A DNA stretch of 64,000 nucleotides, taken from NCBI GenBank assembly GCA_951812925.1, contig OX638368.1, positions 81,078,909-81,142,908 of the forward strand, written 5' to 3'. This DNA is from Calliopum simillimum. Taxonomy: Eukaryota > Arthropoda > Insecta > Diptera > Lauxaniidae. The notes under the pieces are model-generated. The model was given only the letters and a program-made list of their open reading frames with translations. It was not told the origin of the DNA and ran no database searches. The translations under genes and the position numbers were made by a program. Positions 21,333 through 33,905 of the stretch are shown piece by piece; positions within the stretch are counted from its first letter, which is position 1, and each line of letters starts with the position of its first letter.

Positions 21333-21428
21333 TAATAGCCTAGTTGGCTAACGTCTCGTGTATGGAAAAGTAATACCTCGGGAGCCCTGGGTTCGACTCT
21401 CAGCCCGGGCTATTAATTTTTTTTTTTT
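21333..21428 (+). other. tRNA-like segment with A and B boxes
   Basis: An A-box-like TAGCCTAGTTGG and a B-box GGGTTCGACTC are spaced as in a tRNA. TAATAGCC and GGCTATTA could pair as an acceptor, and a T run follows at 21417. The anticodon region does not fold canonically and there are extra bases before the 3' acceptor strand, so it is more likely a SINE head or tRNA relic than a functional tRNA. A lone B-box in reverse (GATTCGAACC) is at 20996. Confidence 0.4.
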
Positions 21429-21449
21429 GTTTTTTTAATTAAAAATAAG

Positions 21450-21696
21450 AGCTTCACCATTTTTTTTTTTATAAGCAGCATTAACATTATTAAAAGCGAA
21501 TTCGTTTTGAATTCGTTTTTGATGTACGTTACAGGTTCGAAACGGATCCATAAAAGTAGAAAAACGATTCGCTTTTTTTAGGAATCCTTCCCGCAAACGG
21601 ATCAGTAACGGATACGTAACGAATTCCGTAACGGATAAAAAGAACGAAAATATGAACCCGTTACGGATCCGAAACGAGTCCGTTTGGCACACTGGG
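21450..21696. mobile_element. MITE, CCCAGTGTGCC family
   Basis: The right terminus CCGTTTGGCACACTGGG ends at 21696. It is preceded by CGTTACGGATCCGAAACG and several related ACGGATC words. The left limit is unclear; it shares GCAGCATTAACATTATTAAA with the copy at 31680. Confidence 0.75.
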
Positions 21697-22035
21697 TTAA
21701 GAGTATTACTGCAGAAATAGGGCATCACTGCACCTTATTTCAATACCTGGTATAGATAACATTCGGTTCCAAAAATTAATTGTTTTACGTATTTCAATTA
21801 CGCTGTCGGAAAACAGAGGCATATTACGTAAAATGTGTACGTATATAAGGCATGAACTGCTTAGAATCGTTCGAAGTATACGTGCACATTTTTTCAGAAT
21901 TTTTTGAGACCAATTATAACTTTTAAAATATTGGTCAAAGAAAAAGAAATTAAAAAAGCTGAAGAAATTGGCAAAAAATTCACAAGTATACTTTTGAAAA
22001 TTCTAAGCATTTTATGTCTTATACATTTTTTTGCA

Positions 22036-22991
22036 TCATACAAATCGAGCCATTTCATTGTACCTGTCTATTTTTTTGATTAAATATCTGAATGGTATTG
22101 CTTTACTGAAATCTTAATAACTTTTTAAAATATGAACTGATTTTGGAAAACATGTGCTTTATACGCTAACAATTAAATACACTAATATATCAAACTAAAA
22201 TAAGTGTATTTATACAAATAAATGGCCAAAAACTCGTGTTTTATTAGGCTCTATTTCCGCTGCTATAACTTAGCCAAATTTACTCAAACCTAATTATTGG
22301 TGCATTTGCTTGAAGCATTATAAATTGTTTTTTAAAAGTGTGAAAATAAATTAGATCGGAGTTGAGTTTCTCCAAAATGAAGGTATAACCTCAAAAACCG
22401 AAATTTTTGATAATCTCTAGAACGGCCCCTAGGAAAAAAAGTAAACGCAATTTTCAGACTCAACGATCTCAAACTAGTTTAAAAAATAAGGTTTCCAAAA
22501 TGTTACAAGCACAATTTAATTATTTGTAATGTATTCAACACAGCGCACTATAGGTCAAAAGGCACGCTTTTTTGGCCAAAATTCAATTTTTACAAGTATT
22601 GCTATTGAAATTTTGTTGATGCAGTGTAACGGAGAATACTTCAATACAAGCAAAAATGTTTTTTGTTTTGGGGTAAAATAATTTTCCGTTCCTCAGCGAT
22701 GTGTCAAAGTTGATTCATTTGCATTTTACTGAGATAACTGAAAAAAGTCGTGATTTTAGCACTTTTCTTCAATCAATAAAAAGTAATTAAAATAATTTGT
22801 TTTTTTTTCTAAAATAAAAATGAATAAAATTGTTGATGTTATGTGTAACGCAATTTAGGTCAAAACGTTGAAATATATTTTGGTTTTCTGTGGAATAATT
22901 TAATATTCAAATTAGACCCCTGACTTTTAATAATTTTTTTAAATTTTGAATTTCGTCTCAGCTTTTAAAATTTTGTTGATATTTGTTAAGC
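22036..22991. other. no recognisable feature
   Basis: AT-rich sequence without a long frame, inverted termini or a partner in the window. Confidence 0.4.
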
Positions 22992-25175
22992 GAACGGTCC
23001 ATAAAATACGTCGAATACGTCACGTCGTTTTTTCAACTAACTGCGACGCATTTGACGGAGAAGCCTGGCCCAATGAATACTCTGAAAACGGATTAAAACA
23101 TCAAAATTCTTTTTATTTCAGGGTCATTTCATCTCAAATCGTCCAGGCAGTATTTTTTTTTGCATATTATTTTTTTAATAGTTTCTACATTGAAATCGAT
23201 GAGACACGTATTTTTTCCTTTTGCTTGATTTTGAGTTCTTTCGTCGTAGGGAATTTTTTAAAATTCGTCTACAAACTCGATTTTGCGCTATTGTCGCATG
23301 TCAATTTTCACGGAAAATTTGATAACTTTGTGAAAAAACGTGCGATCTTCGTAATTTTTGGTATGTTTGTAGCTAAGAGGTTCCTCTAAAAGAAAAAAAT
23401 ATGATACAGGGTATATTTCAAAAAATAATTTTTATATCGTCATTTGAAAAAAAAAATCAAAAAATTTTTGACTTGAAAAATTTCCAATTGCATCAGTTTT
23501 TCTTCATATTTTTTTTTTTTTAAATAGCCATATATATACACAATATTATGTAACAGCCTCTATTAGCCCAAATTCGTTGTTTGGGAATTATGATTTTTTG
23601 AAAAAACAGTCCCAATTATTTAGTAATTTTGGGCTTCATTCATGATATATGTTATCATTTCGTCAAAAGTAGCTCAATCGTTATATTTTGTCTGTCAACA
23701 GTCAAAGGTCCGTTCTAGAAGAAAAAATCATGAAGTGTAGTACATTTTTGGATAATTTTTTTTATAACCGTCTTTAAAATAGAAAAAAAATCAAATGACT
23801 TTTAGCCCAAAAATTTTATCATTGCTACGATTTCTCCATTCTTTATTACTGTTTTTGTATATCAATTTGTAAGTAGACAATTTTTAGAAGCATACTCCAA
23901 ATGTGGCTGTCAAATTACTTGAAGCTCGTGACGTACAAAAGTTCAGAAAGACCAAGAAGACCCAGTGGAACAATGTTGCAACAATAATCAAATTACTCGA
24001 ATAAATGTACCTACTTGCATGGAGTTTGAAAAATAATATTGAAAAAAAAAAAGCAAAATTAAGGTATGAATAAAGCTTCTGAAAATTGTCTACTTACAAA
24101 TTGATATACAAAAACAGTAATAAAGAATGAACAAATCGTAGCAATGCTAAAATTTTTGGGCTAAAAGTCATTTGATTTTTTTTCTATTTTAAAGACGGGT
24201 ATAAAAAAAAATATCCAAAAATGTACTACACTTCATGATTTTTTCTTCTAGAACGGACTTTTGACTGTTGACAGACAAAATATCATAACGATTGAGCTAC
24301 TTTAGACGAAATGATAACATATATCATGAATGAAGCCCAAATTTACTAAATAATTGGGACTGTTTTTTCAAAAAATTATAATTCCCAAACAACGAATTTG
24401 GGCTAATAGAGGCTGTTACATAATATTGTTTATATATATATGGCTATTTAAAAAAAAAAAAATATGAAGAAAAAAAAAAACTGATGCAATTGGAAATTTT
24501 TCAAGTCAAAAATTTTTTGATTTTTTTTTTCAAATGACGATATAAAAATTACTTTTTGAAATATACCCTGTATCATATTTTTTTCTTTTAAAGGAACCTC
24601 TTAGCTACAAATCTACCAAAAAATTACGATGATCGGACGTTTTTTCGCAAAGTTATCACATTTTCCGTGAAAATTGACATGCAACAATAGCGCGAAATCG
24701 AGTTTGTAGACGAATTTTAAAAAATTCCCCACAACGAAAGAACTCAAAATCAAGCAAAAGGAAAAAAATAAGTGTCTCATCGATTTCAATGTAGAAACTA
24801 TTAAAAAAATAATATGAAAAAAAAAAAAATACTGCCTGGACGATTTGAGATGAAATGACCCTTCATTAATTAGAAATTTTAATTTTGCACTTGCACAGCT
24901 CCAATAATTTTTTATCCACACTTTATTTCGGAAAATAAATGAAAAACGACAAAGGAAAAAAAAAAAACAAACAACAAATGAAACTGAAAATAAATTTATT
25001 TTACGCTTGTCAAATCAAACGATGTACGTCGGAAGTTGGGAGTTGGGCAACTTTTGTACGTTGCGGTAACGTAGACGTACTGATTGGGTCACACTTTATA
25101 TAAACTCATATTTTTAACTTAGCTGTCAGTCGAAAAAAACGACGTGACGTACTCGACGTACTGAATGGACCGTTC
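22992..25175. mobile_element. inverted-repeat element with GAACGGTCCAT termini
   Basis: Left GAACGGTCCATAAAATACG and right CGTACTGAATGGACCGTTC are inverted termini, extending through a TACGTCACGTCGTTTTTTC-type sequence. It hosts the foldback at 23121-24861. The right subterminal part also has ACGTAGACGTACTG. Confidence 0.8.
23121..24861. mobile_element. foldback family B, copy 1
   Basis: Ends GGGTCATTTCATCTCAAATC and GATTTGAGATGAAATGACCC. Long arms meet near 23990. TTCA flanks both ends (23117-23120, 24862-24865). Same family as 60465-61923. Mirrored short frames in the arms are not genes. Confidence 0.9.
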
Positions 25176-25728
25176 CCTTTAGCCCTAAGAAACCCGAAAC
25201 TAGTGAGATGTTGCTATTGTTAATGTTATTTAGAAATATAGACGCCCGTTTTTGTCAAGTAACTTTTCTTCCGTAATTTTGATTTATTCGAAAGACAGAC
25301 AAAAAAGAAAACGAAGAAGCTGTTTTTCAATTTCTTATTAGATAATACTGAAGATACTATTGTACTAATTCAAGTAACTTGGGTAAAAGTGCGCATAATT
25401 TTTGCATTAGGTTTTTCGAAAAATAGAGATATTTGGGGTTAATATACGAAAGCTAAGTACTTTTGTTACTTTTGAGGTTAGTTGTAGACTGCACAACATT
25501 TTTTTTATTTTTTTTTGCATAATTCATTACTGAGTACCACTTTTTACCTTCAAAATGAGCTCTTACAAAGTGCCAAACAATACTTACTTCAAAAGTTATT
25601 GCAGATTTAAGATGATATCATTAAATCCAAAGTAGTGTCGTTTTACCCGTTTTATGGGATTTCAAGATGTCATGATATGTCATCTTAAAAAGGCCATAAC
25701 TTTTAAAGAAAGTATCGTATGTCTTTTT
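25176..25728. other. no recognisable feature
   Basis: AT-rich, no coding or repeat signal noticed. Confidence 0.4.
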
Positions 25729-25732
25729 TTAA

Positions 25733-26441
25733 TGGGACATTCGCTTTTGTAATTGAAAAAAGAAAAACATGTTTTAAAAATTTTATTATGAAAAAACTAT
25801 TATATTTATTGACAAAATTTCTTTTGGATATTGTTAAATATTGTCCAAAAAATAAGAAAAAATTTTATTTTTTTTTATTTTTAGTTTCCCTTGGCTGCTG
25901 TAGAGGGCGTCATCCAAAAGATACTTTTCAAACTGGTAGGACATTTTCCTCCGAATCTAATCGACCGATTTTAAAAAACCAAAGAGCATTCGATTACTCC
26001 TAAAAAATATTAAACAATAAGTTTCTGAAAGTTTTAAAAAATACCCTCCCCTTTTTTTTACGGGGCATTTTTTGAGGGTAAGTCCCTCAATTTTTTCGCA
26101 TTTTTCATAAATATTCGTACAAAAACTTCAAAATATAAAAAATTATAAATTTTAGAGGCTTATTGTATAGTTTTGAGTCTCAAGAATAAAATCCATTTTG
26201 AATTTTTCAAAAATCTGTTACAGGAGGTCTACAACACGTCCTACCGTTGAAAAAGTAACTTTTGGATGACGCCCTCTACAGCAGCCAAGGGAAACTAAAT
26301 ATAAAAAAATAAAAAATTTTCATATTTTTTTGACAATATTAACAATGTCCAAAAGAAATTTTTTCAATGAATATAATAGTTTTTTCATAATAAAATTTTT
26401 AAAAAGTGTTTTTTGCTTCAATTACAAAAGCGAATGTCCCC
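25733..26441. mobile_element. TTAA-target foldback MITE, copy 1
   Basis: A 709-bp unit flanked by TTAA (25729-25732, 26442-26445), with termini GGGACATTCGCTTTTGTAAT and ATTACAAAAGCGAATGTCCCC. The subterminal TTTCCCTTGGCTGCTGTAG is present in both arms. TTAA targeting is typical of piggyBac and Kolobok relatives. Copy 2 is at 32037-32750. Confidence 0.88.
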
Positions 26442-28080
26442 TTAATAGCTCATTTTGGAGAAACATAATAGAACTACGTGATACATTTGGTAAAAAAAAT
26501 AATGAAAATTTTGTGCAGTTTGCATCAAACCTCAAAAATAGCCAAAATGGCCATTTTTCATGAGTTTGACCTCAAATATCTCCAAATTCTGAAGTGGTGG
26601 GTCAATTCTGATCTCGGATTCGGATTCAACGCAGGGAGTTACTTCGAAAATGCTTAAAAACAAAACCTTGTTGGTATGTGTTATTTATTTAGAGCATTTA
26701 TTACGTGCCATTTTTGACCCGGTAGTCCAAGGGTTAAGATTTTTCTCAGAATTGTTCTTTTAGTCTAGAGTCAACATAAGGATTACATTTGCAGTCAGTA
26801 TAGATGTATAGATATTAGAGTGGTCCAAATTTTGTATGGAAAAACCCAAAGTGTTAAGAAGTCAAGGTGCGCGCGACTTTTCTGAATCCTTGGATCCTGC
26901 TGATTACAGAAAGTGCTTTGGAACCAAAAAAAAATTGCGTTTAGATATTCCGCAACGAGCTTGAAGGTACTTTTTTATGAATTTTTGAGTACTTTTTTCA
27001 ATTTAAACGCTATATTTTTTTAACCAGATAAGGTATTTGCAAAAGTTAAATTGCATTTTTGTAAGAATATTTTGAGCCAAATTTTGCATCAATAATAATA
27101 AATCTAGTCTTTCCAAATTTGTTTTAGCGGCACTTTAAACTTCAACATTTGTTAATTTTTTGAGGTGTTTGCACATTCAAGAACCGATTTTTTTCTTATT
27201 TTGCTCTAGCAAATTTTTTTTTTATATTATTATTTTTTTATGCATTAGTTTATCTATCAACTGAATCTAACAACTAAGCTATAAGCTTCACTTTACTTAC
27301 TAAAAACCGTAAAATATAATCAAATTTGGCCAAAAAAAAAAAACTTTGAGTTTAAAATTTTCATGGTGAAACAGAAACAACAATAGTCATTTGAGATGTA
27401 TGTGTTCATGAAAATTCTAAATCCGGTCTCAGAATTGCTCTATCTCATATGGTTTTAGAGATATCCTAACCTAAATATGCAAAAAACACCGTTTTTGCTA
27501 TTTTTGAAGCTGTTATATCACAACATGGTAACTTTCAGCCTGGTATGGAAGTTAAAAGTGGCAGCCTTTTTCTTCAAAGCCCAATTTAAATTGTACGTGT
27601 TTCTTGCACTTTTTCAACTTTTTAGGTTAGGATAACTCAGAGGATAAAAAAGATATCGGTATGATTTAAATTGAATTTTAAAGAATCAGACTGGCACTTT
27701 TAACCACTATACCACTTTTTGTGGCTGAAAGTAACCTTGACTTGTAATATCACTTTAAAAAGAGCAAAAACGGTGTTTCTTATACTTTTATGTAAAAAAA
27801 ACTCATTAACCGTACAAGATATAGCAATTTGGAGACCGAATTCGGAATCAGCATCAACAAATACATTCAAAATGGCTATTTTAGTTTCTTTTTGATTTAT
27901 TTATTATTTTGGTTTTCTTAGAAGATCTATGAAAACTATCTGTTAACCTATTTTGCCAAAAATAACATGAAGTGCCAAGGTTTCGATATTGCGAAGAATG
28001 TTGTTTTACTCAGAAAATTAGGAACTAATGAATTTATAAGAAAAAAGTGGTACTTCACGTCATCCCATTAAGATGTCTTA

Positions 28081-29356
28081 CGTAGGCTGCTAGATATATT
28101 TCTGGCCTAGGCAACACTAAGTGTTGCTAAGTGCAATCTGACATTGCCATCGCATAAACGTACTCAAAACGTTTTAACGTACGACCATCATTTGTGTTGT
28201 TTACAGTGACTTGAAAAAATCAATTTGGCAAAGAAATGGAATTAACTCGTAAACATTTTCGTGCGATCATTTTTCACAACTTTCGACGTGGATTATCACG
28301 ACAAGAACGCATCAATGAACTTAAATCTTTGTATGACGATGAAGCACTATCCTATAGCACTGTGAAAAACTGGTTAAATGAATTCAATCGTGGCCGACGC
28401 TCGCTCAAAGACGAATTCCGTGAAGGTCGTCCAAAAACGGCCGTTGTGCCTGAAAACATTGATGCCGTGCGTGAACTGATAATGCAAGATCATCATGTGA
28501 CACACCGTGAGATAGAAGCATCTTTGGGCATTAGTTCCACTCCAATACATTCGATATTGCATGAACACCTGGCCGTAAAAATGGTTTTTTCTCGTTGAAT
28601 CCCGCACAATTTGACAATCGCTCAAAAAAAGGCTCGTGTCGATTGGTGCAAAGAAATGTTGAAAAAATACGATCACGGTGCTTCAAAAGACGTTTATAAG
28701 ATCTTCACAGATGACAAATCATGGATCTATGCGTATGAGCCCGAAACAAAACAGCAATCGACCGTGTGGGTCTTTGAAGACGAGCCAAATCCAACGAAAG
28801 TTGTTCGTGGGAAAAGCACTTCGAAGCAAATGGTCGCCTGTTTCTTCGGCAAAACTGGTTATGTGGCAACTGTTCCGCTTGAGCAACGTAGGACGGTCAA
28901 TTCTGAGTAGTACACCACAATTTGTTTCCCTGAAGTCTTCGGAGAAATTCGAAAAACGAACACGAGAAGATGAATCATTGTTCACCATGACAATGTGATT
29001 TCTCACACATCGGCTCAAACCAGCGCCTTTTTGACCGGCCAAAACGTCGAATTGATGGGTCATCCGCCGTACAGCCCTGACTTGGCACCCAATGACTTCT
29101 TTCTATTCCCGCACATCAAGAAAAAAATGCGTGGTCAATGATTTTCGTCGCCAGAAGATGCTGATGAAGCGTTCAAAAACCATGTTTTGGAGGTGTCTCA
29201 ATCGGAGTGGAAAAAAGGCTTCGACAATTGGTTTGAGCGCATGCAAAAGTGTATAAAAATAATGCTGGAGAATACTTTGAAAAACAATAAAACCATTTTT
29301 GATGATAAATATTCGCATTTTCATTATTAGGCCAGAAATATATCTAGCAGCCCTCG
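28081..29356. mobile_element. mariner (DD34D) transposon, decayed
   Basis: TIRs containing GGCTGCTAGATATATTTCTG and its inverse at 29330-29353, with TA at 28079-28080 and 29357-29358. The body is 1,276 bp. Confidence 0.92.
28236..29290 (+). pseudogene. mariner transposase with four in-frame stops
   Basis: Starts MELTRKHFRAIIFHNFRRG. The helix-turn-helix half (to about residue 120) is intact in sequence. Catalytic positions are visible: a DDK where active copies have GDE (28710), HHDN (about 28990), and SPDLAPND with the third Asp 34 residues after the second. Reading frame is kept for almost 1 kb, but four codons are stops: TGA at 28596, TAG at 28908, TGA after TRR near 28968, and TGA near 29141. 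All sit where relatives have Trp or Arg (TGG or CGA). A one-base loss near 29253 shifts the last ten residues. Dead copy. Confidence 0.9.
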
Positions 29357-29997
29357 TATTTCAATGCCTTGAAAACATTAAAATGAATTTTTTTTTTTAG
29401 TTGAATATAATTATACTTAATTGTTTTTAGTGAGTAAAACTGTTACTAAAAGCTTAGTTGTTGAAATTATTTTAAAGATAAATTAATGCATAAAAATATA
29501 AAAATTTAAAAAAAATTTGCTAGAGCAAAATAAGAAAAAAATCGGTTCTTGAACATGCAAACACCTCAAAAAATTAACAAATTTTGAAGTTTAAAGTGCT
29601 GCTAAAAAAAATTGGGAAAGACTAGATTTATTATTGTTAATGCAAAATTTGACTCAAAATATTCTTACAAAAATATAGCGTTTAAATTAGAAATAGTACT
29701 CAAAAACTCAAAAATTCCTAAAAAAGAACCTTCAAGCTCGTTGCGGAATATCTAAACGCAATTTTTTTTTTGGTTCCAAAGCACTTTTTGTAATCAGCAG
29801 GATCCAAGGATTCAGAAAAAACGCGCGCACCTTGACTTTTTAACACTTTCGGATTTTGGACCACTATAATAGATATAGATACCGCAGTTTGCTTGTTTCA
29901 TAGAAAAAATAAAAATACTGAACGTAACACCGGTTTTAGAACAAGTGCTTATCCTTCTTACCTATTGTATAATAATAAAAGTTATGCAATACATATT

Positions 29998-31518
29998 GGG
30001 TGCTATTATTGATTCCGTTCGATAAGGAAATTTTCGCGGAAAGAATTATCGTTCGATATGAAATAGGGGTCTGCACAAGACGTCTTGTTTGCGTTTTAAG
30101 ACATTTCGTTTCAAGATACGTTATATTTTGTACCCGTTTTTTATTTATCAAATGCTCTAGTTCAGTGTCGTGTGTAAATGTCTTGACAGAACTAGAATTT
30201 GAAAGAAAATAAACAAATACTGTGCTAATTTGTCTTGTTTGATTTGTTTCAGTTATTTTAGTTGCATACTGTAGTAGTAGTGTACACTACTAAATGCTAA
30301 TGGTGTGATAAAAGTAGTTATTCGCTCTCTTCTTGTGCCTCTTTTTTGTTTACTCTCTCTCTCTCTGTCGCGAAAATGTATGAAAGCTACTACAATTCTG
30401 CAAGTGTTACCATATCATAAATTTTATTGTGGTTTCTCTACTCGCACGTTTTACAGTGACCTGAAGTATTTGTTTTTATAAAATAGAGTTCACTGATGTA
30501 TTTTTTAGAACCAAGCTTATTTTTCACACTGATAAAACAAGACAATGTAAATAGTGTCAAAATGAAATCAGTGTACACGATGATTTGAATCTTGAATTTT
30601 TTGGATCAAATGCGTCAGTTCAGTGTTAAATGTGGGTGTAAAAAAAGTACACTTTATTTCAAGATGTCTTGTGCAGACCCCTAATATGAAAACTACTATT
30701 ATTGATTCCGACGGTAGAGGAATATCGAACGAGAATATTGGAAACCCTGAATTAAGAACATCTCTAACATTTTGACAGATGACAAAGGATAAAACAAAGA
30801 AAAATGATGAATCTTTGATAATTTTTTGTAAATATTATGTGGATAAAATAGCTTTTTTAATGCGATTTAAGGATTAATTATCTATACATTTTAGAGTTCG
30901 GTGAAGACGCGTGTTTCTCCAAAGTTGTTTTTTGTAAAAAAGTGTTTGATCATTTTTTTTTTTTTCAAGTGATTATATTTCATCATTTGGTCACCGTAGC
31001 AAGGGTTGGATGTGAAAGTGACTTCTATATGAGTTGTATATCTTATCAAAATAAAGATGAATTGTTTCCTTTATTTAATAAAATGAAATGTATTGTTTTA
31101 TGAATTTTGAGTTTTATTTTAAAAATAAATTTTGTAATTTTTAATTAAACCAACTATTGTGTAGTATTAGTGTTAAAAATTGTTATTTAATATTTAGCTT
31201 AAATTCCTTATCAATAAAAAGAGCAAAATTATCAAAAAAGCATACATTTTTAACTTTTTATTGTCGTTCCGTCACAAAAATTTCGCGGAAGGAAAATACT
31301 GAAATATATCTATCCGTCGGAATCAAGAATACACAAAAATGAAAGTCACTTCGATGTCAGGGTTGTTAAATTGGTCAAATTATTTGCGGAAACAATAATG
31401 CCAAATTTATCTGTTTTGCGCAACAGTGATGACAGATGTATCTACTTTTCGGAATCAAGGATAGCAAAATTTGCTTCCGCGCGGAAAATGCTTTCCGACG
31501 GAATCAAGAATAGCACCC
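29998..31518. mobile_element. inverted-repeat element with GGGTGCTATT termini
   Basis: Left GGGTGCTATTATTGATTCCG and right CGGAATCAAGAATAGCACCC. The word GATTCCG or CGGAATCAAG recurs at about 30704, 31319 and 31450, giving subterminal repeats. It hosts the hAT-type MITE at 30064-30683. A possible ATT duplication flanks it. Confidence 0.8.
30064..30683. mobile_element. hAT-type MITE with 8-bp target duplication
   Basis: Termini TAGGGGTCTGCACAAGACG and TCTTGTGCAGACCCCTA. The 8-bp ATATGAAA is duplicated exactly on both sides (30056-30063, 30684-30691). An 8-bp duplication with TAGGG-type ends fits the hAT superfamily. Non-autonomous, 620 bp. Confidence 0.93.
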
Positions 31519-31669
31519 ATTATTTAATGCTGCACATATTACCTACTATAAATAAGCATGTTTGTTTTTGAATACCTACTAATTACATAGATAAAATCAT
31601 TGATACAAATAAATACCCTAAATACTGCAAGAATATTAGAAAAACGAAATTAGGAACATTTCTCTTTTT

Positions 31670-31846
31670 TTTTTTTATATGCAGCATTAACATTATTAAA
31701 AGCGAATCCGTTTTGAACTCATAAACTCGAATTAAAAACGGATTTTTTTTTAGGAATTTCTCCCGCAAACGGGTCAGTAACGGATAAAAAAATACGAGAA
31801 TATGAACCCGTTACGGATTCGAGACGGGTCCGTTTGGCATACTGTG
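31670..31846. mobile_element. MITE, CCCAGTGTGCC family
   Basis: Ends in CCGTTTGGCATACTGTG, preceded by CGTTACGGATTCGAGACGG and GTCAGTAACGG words. It shares GCAGCATTAACATTATTAAA with the 21450 copy. Confidence 0.72.
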
Positions 31847-32036
31847 TAGCCATATAACTTAAGTTGTTTTTTGAAGGAAAATGCAATTACTTTTAACTGT
31901 TATATCACGATTTTTGACTTAAAGCTACCATGTCTAGTTATACACAAACGAAAAAACAATTGTAAATTTACCTAAACTTTCTTAAGAAAAAATGTTTGTA
32001 TGAAATTCAAATAACTTGGTTATATTACCTACTTAA

Positions 32037-32750
32037 GGGGACATTCGCCTTTGTAATTGAAACAAAAAACACTTTTTAAAAATTTTATTATGAAAAAACT
32101 ATTATATTTATTTAAAAAAATTTCTTTTGGACATTGTTGAATATTGTCTAAAAAATATGAAAATTTTTAATTTTTTTATTTTTAGTTTCCCTTGGCTGCT
32201 GTAGAGGGCGTCGTCCAAAAGTTACTTTTTAAACGGTAAGAATTGTTGTAGACCTCCTGTAACAGGTTTTTTGAAAAAGTCAAAATGGATTTTATTCTTG
32301 AGACTTAAAACTATACAATAAGCCTCTAAAATTCATACTTTTTTATATTTTGAAGTTTTTGTATGAATTTTTATGAAAAATGCGAAAAAATTACATTTTT
32401 TGAGGGTAAGTCAACCCCGTAAAAAAAAGGGGGCGGGATATTTTTTTAAAACTTTCAGAGGCTTATTGTTTAATATTTTTTTTGTGAGTAATCGAATGCT
32501 CTTTGGTTTTCTAAAATCGGTCGAGTAGATTCGGAGAAAAATTTCCTACCAGTTTGAAAAGCAACTTTTGGATGACGCCCTCTGCAGCAGCCAAGGGAAA
32601 CTAAAAATAAAAAAAATAAAAGTTTTTCATATTTTTTAGACAATATTTAACAATATCCAAAATAAATTTTTTTAATAAATATAATAGTTTTTTCATAATA
32701 AAATTTTTTAAAAGTGTTTTTTGTTTTCAATTACAAAGACGAATGTCTCC
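32037..32750. mobile_element. TTAA-target foldback MITE, copy 2
   Basis: Same family and size as 25733-26441. TTAA lies on the left (32033-32036); on the right the flank reads TTTA, one change from a duplication. Left end GGGGACATTCGCCTTTGTAA. Confidence 0.85.
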
Positions 32751-32928
32751 TTTAGTTCTTTGTAATTTTATACATCACTTAGATCAGAAGATGTTAGGCA
32801 ACTTGCCTAAAAAAACTTAGACCTAGGCAATATTACAAAGTACTAAGGAAAAATATGAACAACTACTTCGATTTTTAAGTCGGAAAAAAAATTTTACATT
32901 ACAAAATCTTTCATGTATATCTAAAATC

Positions 32929-33510
32929 GTGATACAATTATAGAGGTAGCGTCAAATTGTCAAAATGAAGAAAACGTCAAAACGAATAAGTAGCAGGTTC
33001 TGTCAATAAGAGCAAAACAGAGACAAAAAACGATAGACAACTGTCAGAATCGAGATAAAATTTTATTAATTGTATCGTTGTTGTGTTTAATTGTTTATTT
33101 ATTTCGTTCGAAAACAAAAATGGCATAAATTATTGAACTCAGGCAGGATCACTGTTTTCTACGTTGCAATTTTGTGGACAATAAACTTTAGACTTTCGCT
33201 GGGTGCAATACCTTTACTGCTGCACGTCTGCAAATCTCTGCCACAGCTTTCAATCCACCGGTGACGCCTTAATTCATTCTTCGGGACAGTGAATAAAGAT
33301 ATATTTTCCTTCCCGAACTGAACGTACAAAGCGACGACATATTATTTTACGAATTTTTTCACCAACAAAAAAAAAAAATCAATCAAAAGTTTTCGTAATT
33401 TATTTTTTTAGTTTTTGTTTTGCTTTGTTCATTGACAGAACTAGATACCAAAAATAAGAAGAACAAGAAACGTGTCAGTTGCTGTCGTTACCTTGTTAAT
33501 TGTATCATGT
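32929..33510. mobile_element. probable MITE with GTGATACAATTA termini
   Basis: GTGATACAATTATAGAGGTA on the left and TACCTTGTTAATTGTATCAT on the right are imperfect inverted repeats. No coding sequence. Confidence 0.55.
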
Positions 33511-33524
33511 CTAAAATAATAGCT

Positions 33525-33905
33525 GTTTCTTTTGACGCGTATATACAATTGTGGTAATTTTCAAATTGCTATAATTTATGAACGGAGAGTAGTACAATAA
33601 AAAGTACAAGGGTCTTTTTCATTGAGAACCACATGCTCTACAAATAATTTCAATCTTTTGTAAAAAAGAAATAATTATTTAGAAGTTATTTAAAAAAGTG
33701 ATTTTTTGCCGTTTATCGGCGCTTAACCAGTTTTTATTGAAGAACTCCTAAAAGATAAATTTTTTTAAAAATAAAATGAAAAGTTTTTGTAGAGAACGTG
33801 ATTTTCCATAAAAAAGTTCCTTAGAGTTTTTATTGTGCGACTCACTGTTCATGAGTTATCGCAATTTCAAAATATCCACAGTTGTATATACGCGTCAAAA
33901 GAAAC
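33525..33905. mobile_element. MITE with GTTTCTTTTGACGCG termini (foldback family D)
   Basis: Left GTTTCTTTTGACGCGTATAT and right ATATACGCGTCAAAAGAAAC form long inverted arms of about 60 bp. The right arm carries CTGTTCATGAGTTATCGC, shared with families A and E. Confidence 0.88.

Larger units (their letters stand above)
20886..22035. repeat. copy of the 51.4-53.4 kb foldback family, interrupted
   Basis: Left part (20886-20965) shares GCTACATTTTAGCCCAGATT, and right part (21700-22030) shares ATTACTGCAGAAATAGGGCA and a CTTAGAATCG-type word with 51375-53380 in reverse complement. Between them lie the tRNA-like segment and a MITE that the other copy lacks. Confidence 0.65.
26819..29865. mobile_element. 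large inverted-repeat element hosting a mariner
   Basis: Outer ends AGTGGTCCAAATTTTG and CGGATTTTGGACCACT, with arms of about 420 bp (26819-27240 and 29400-29865) sharing TTCCGCAACGAGCTTGAAGG. A smaller palindrome is at 27355-27895. The loop contains the mariner at 28081-29356. Confidence 0.85.

Noticed and set aside
22946..23389. 147-codon plus-strand frame
   Set aside because: It runs across the arm of foldback family B; the mirrored frames at 24613-24921 and 61654-61944 show that it is repeat sequence.
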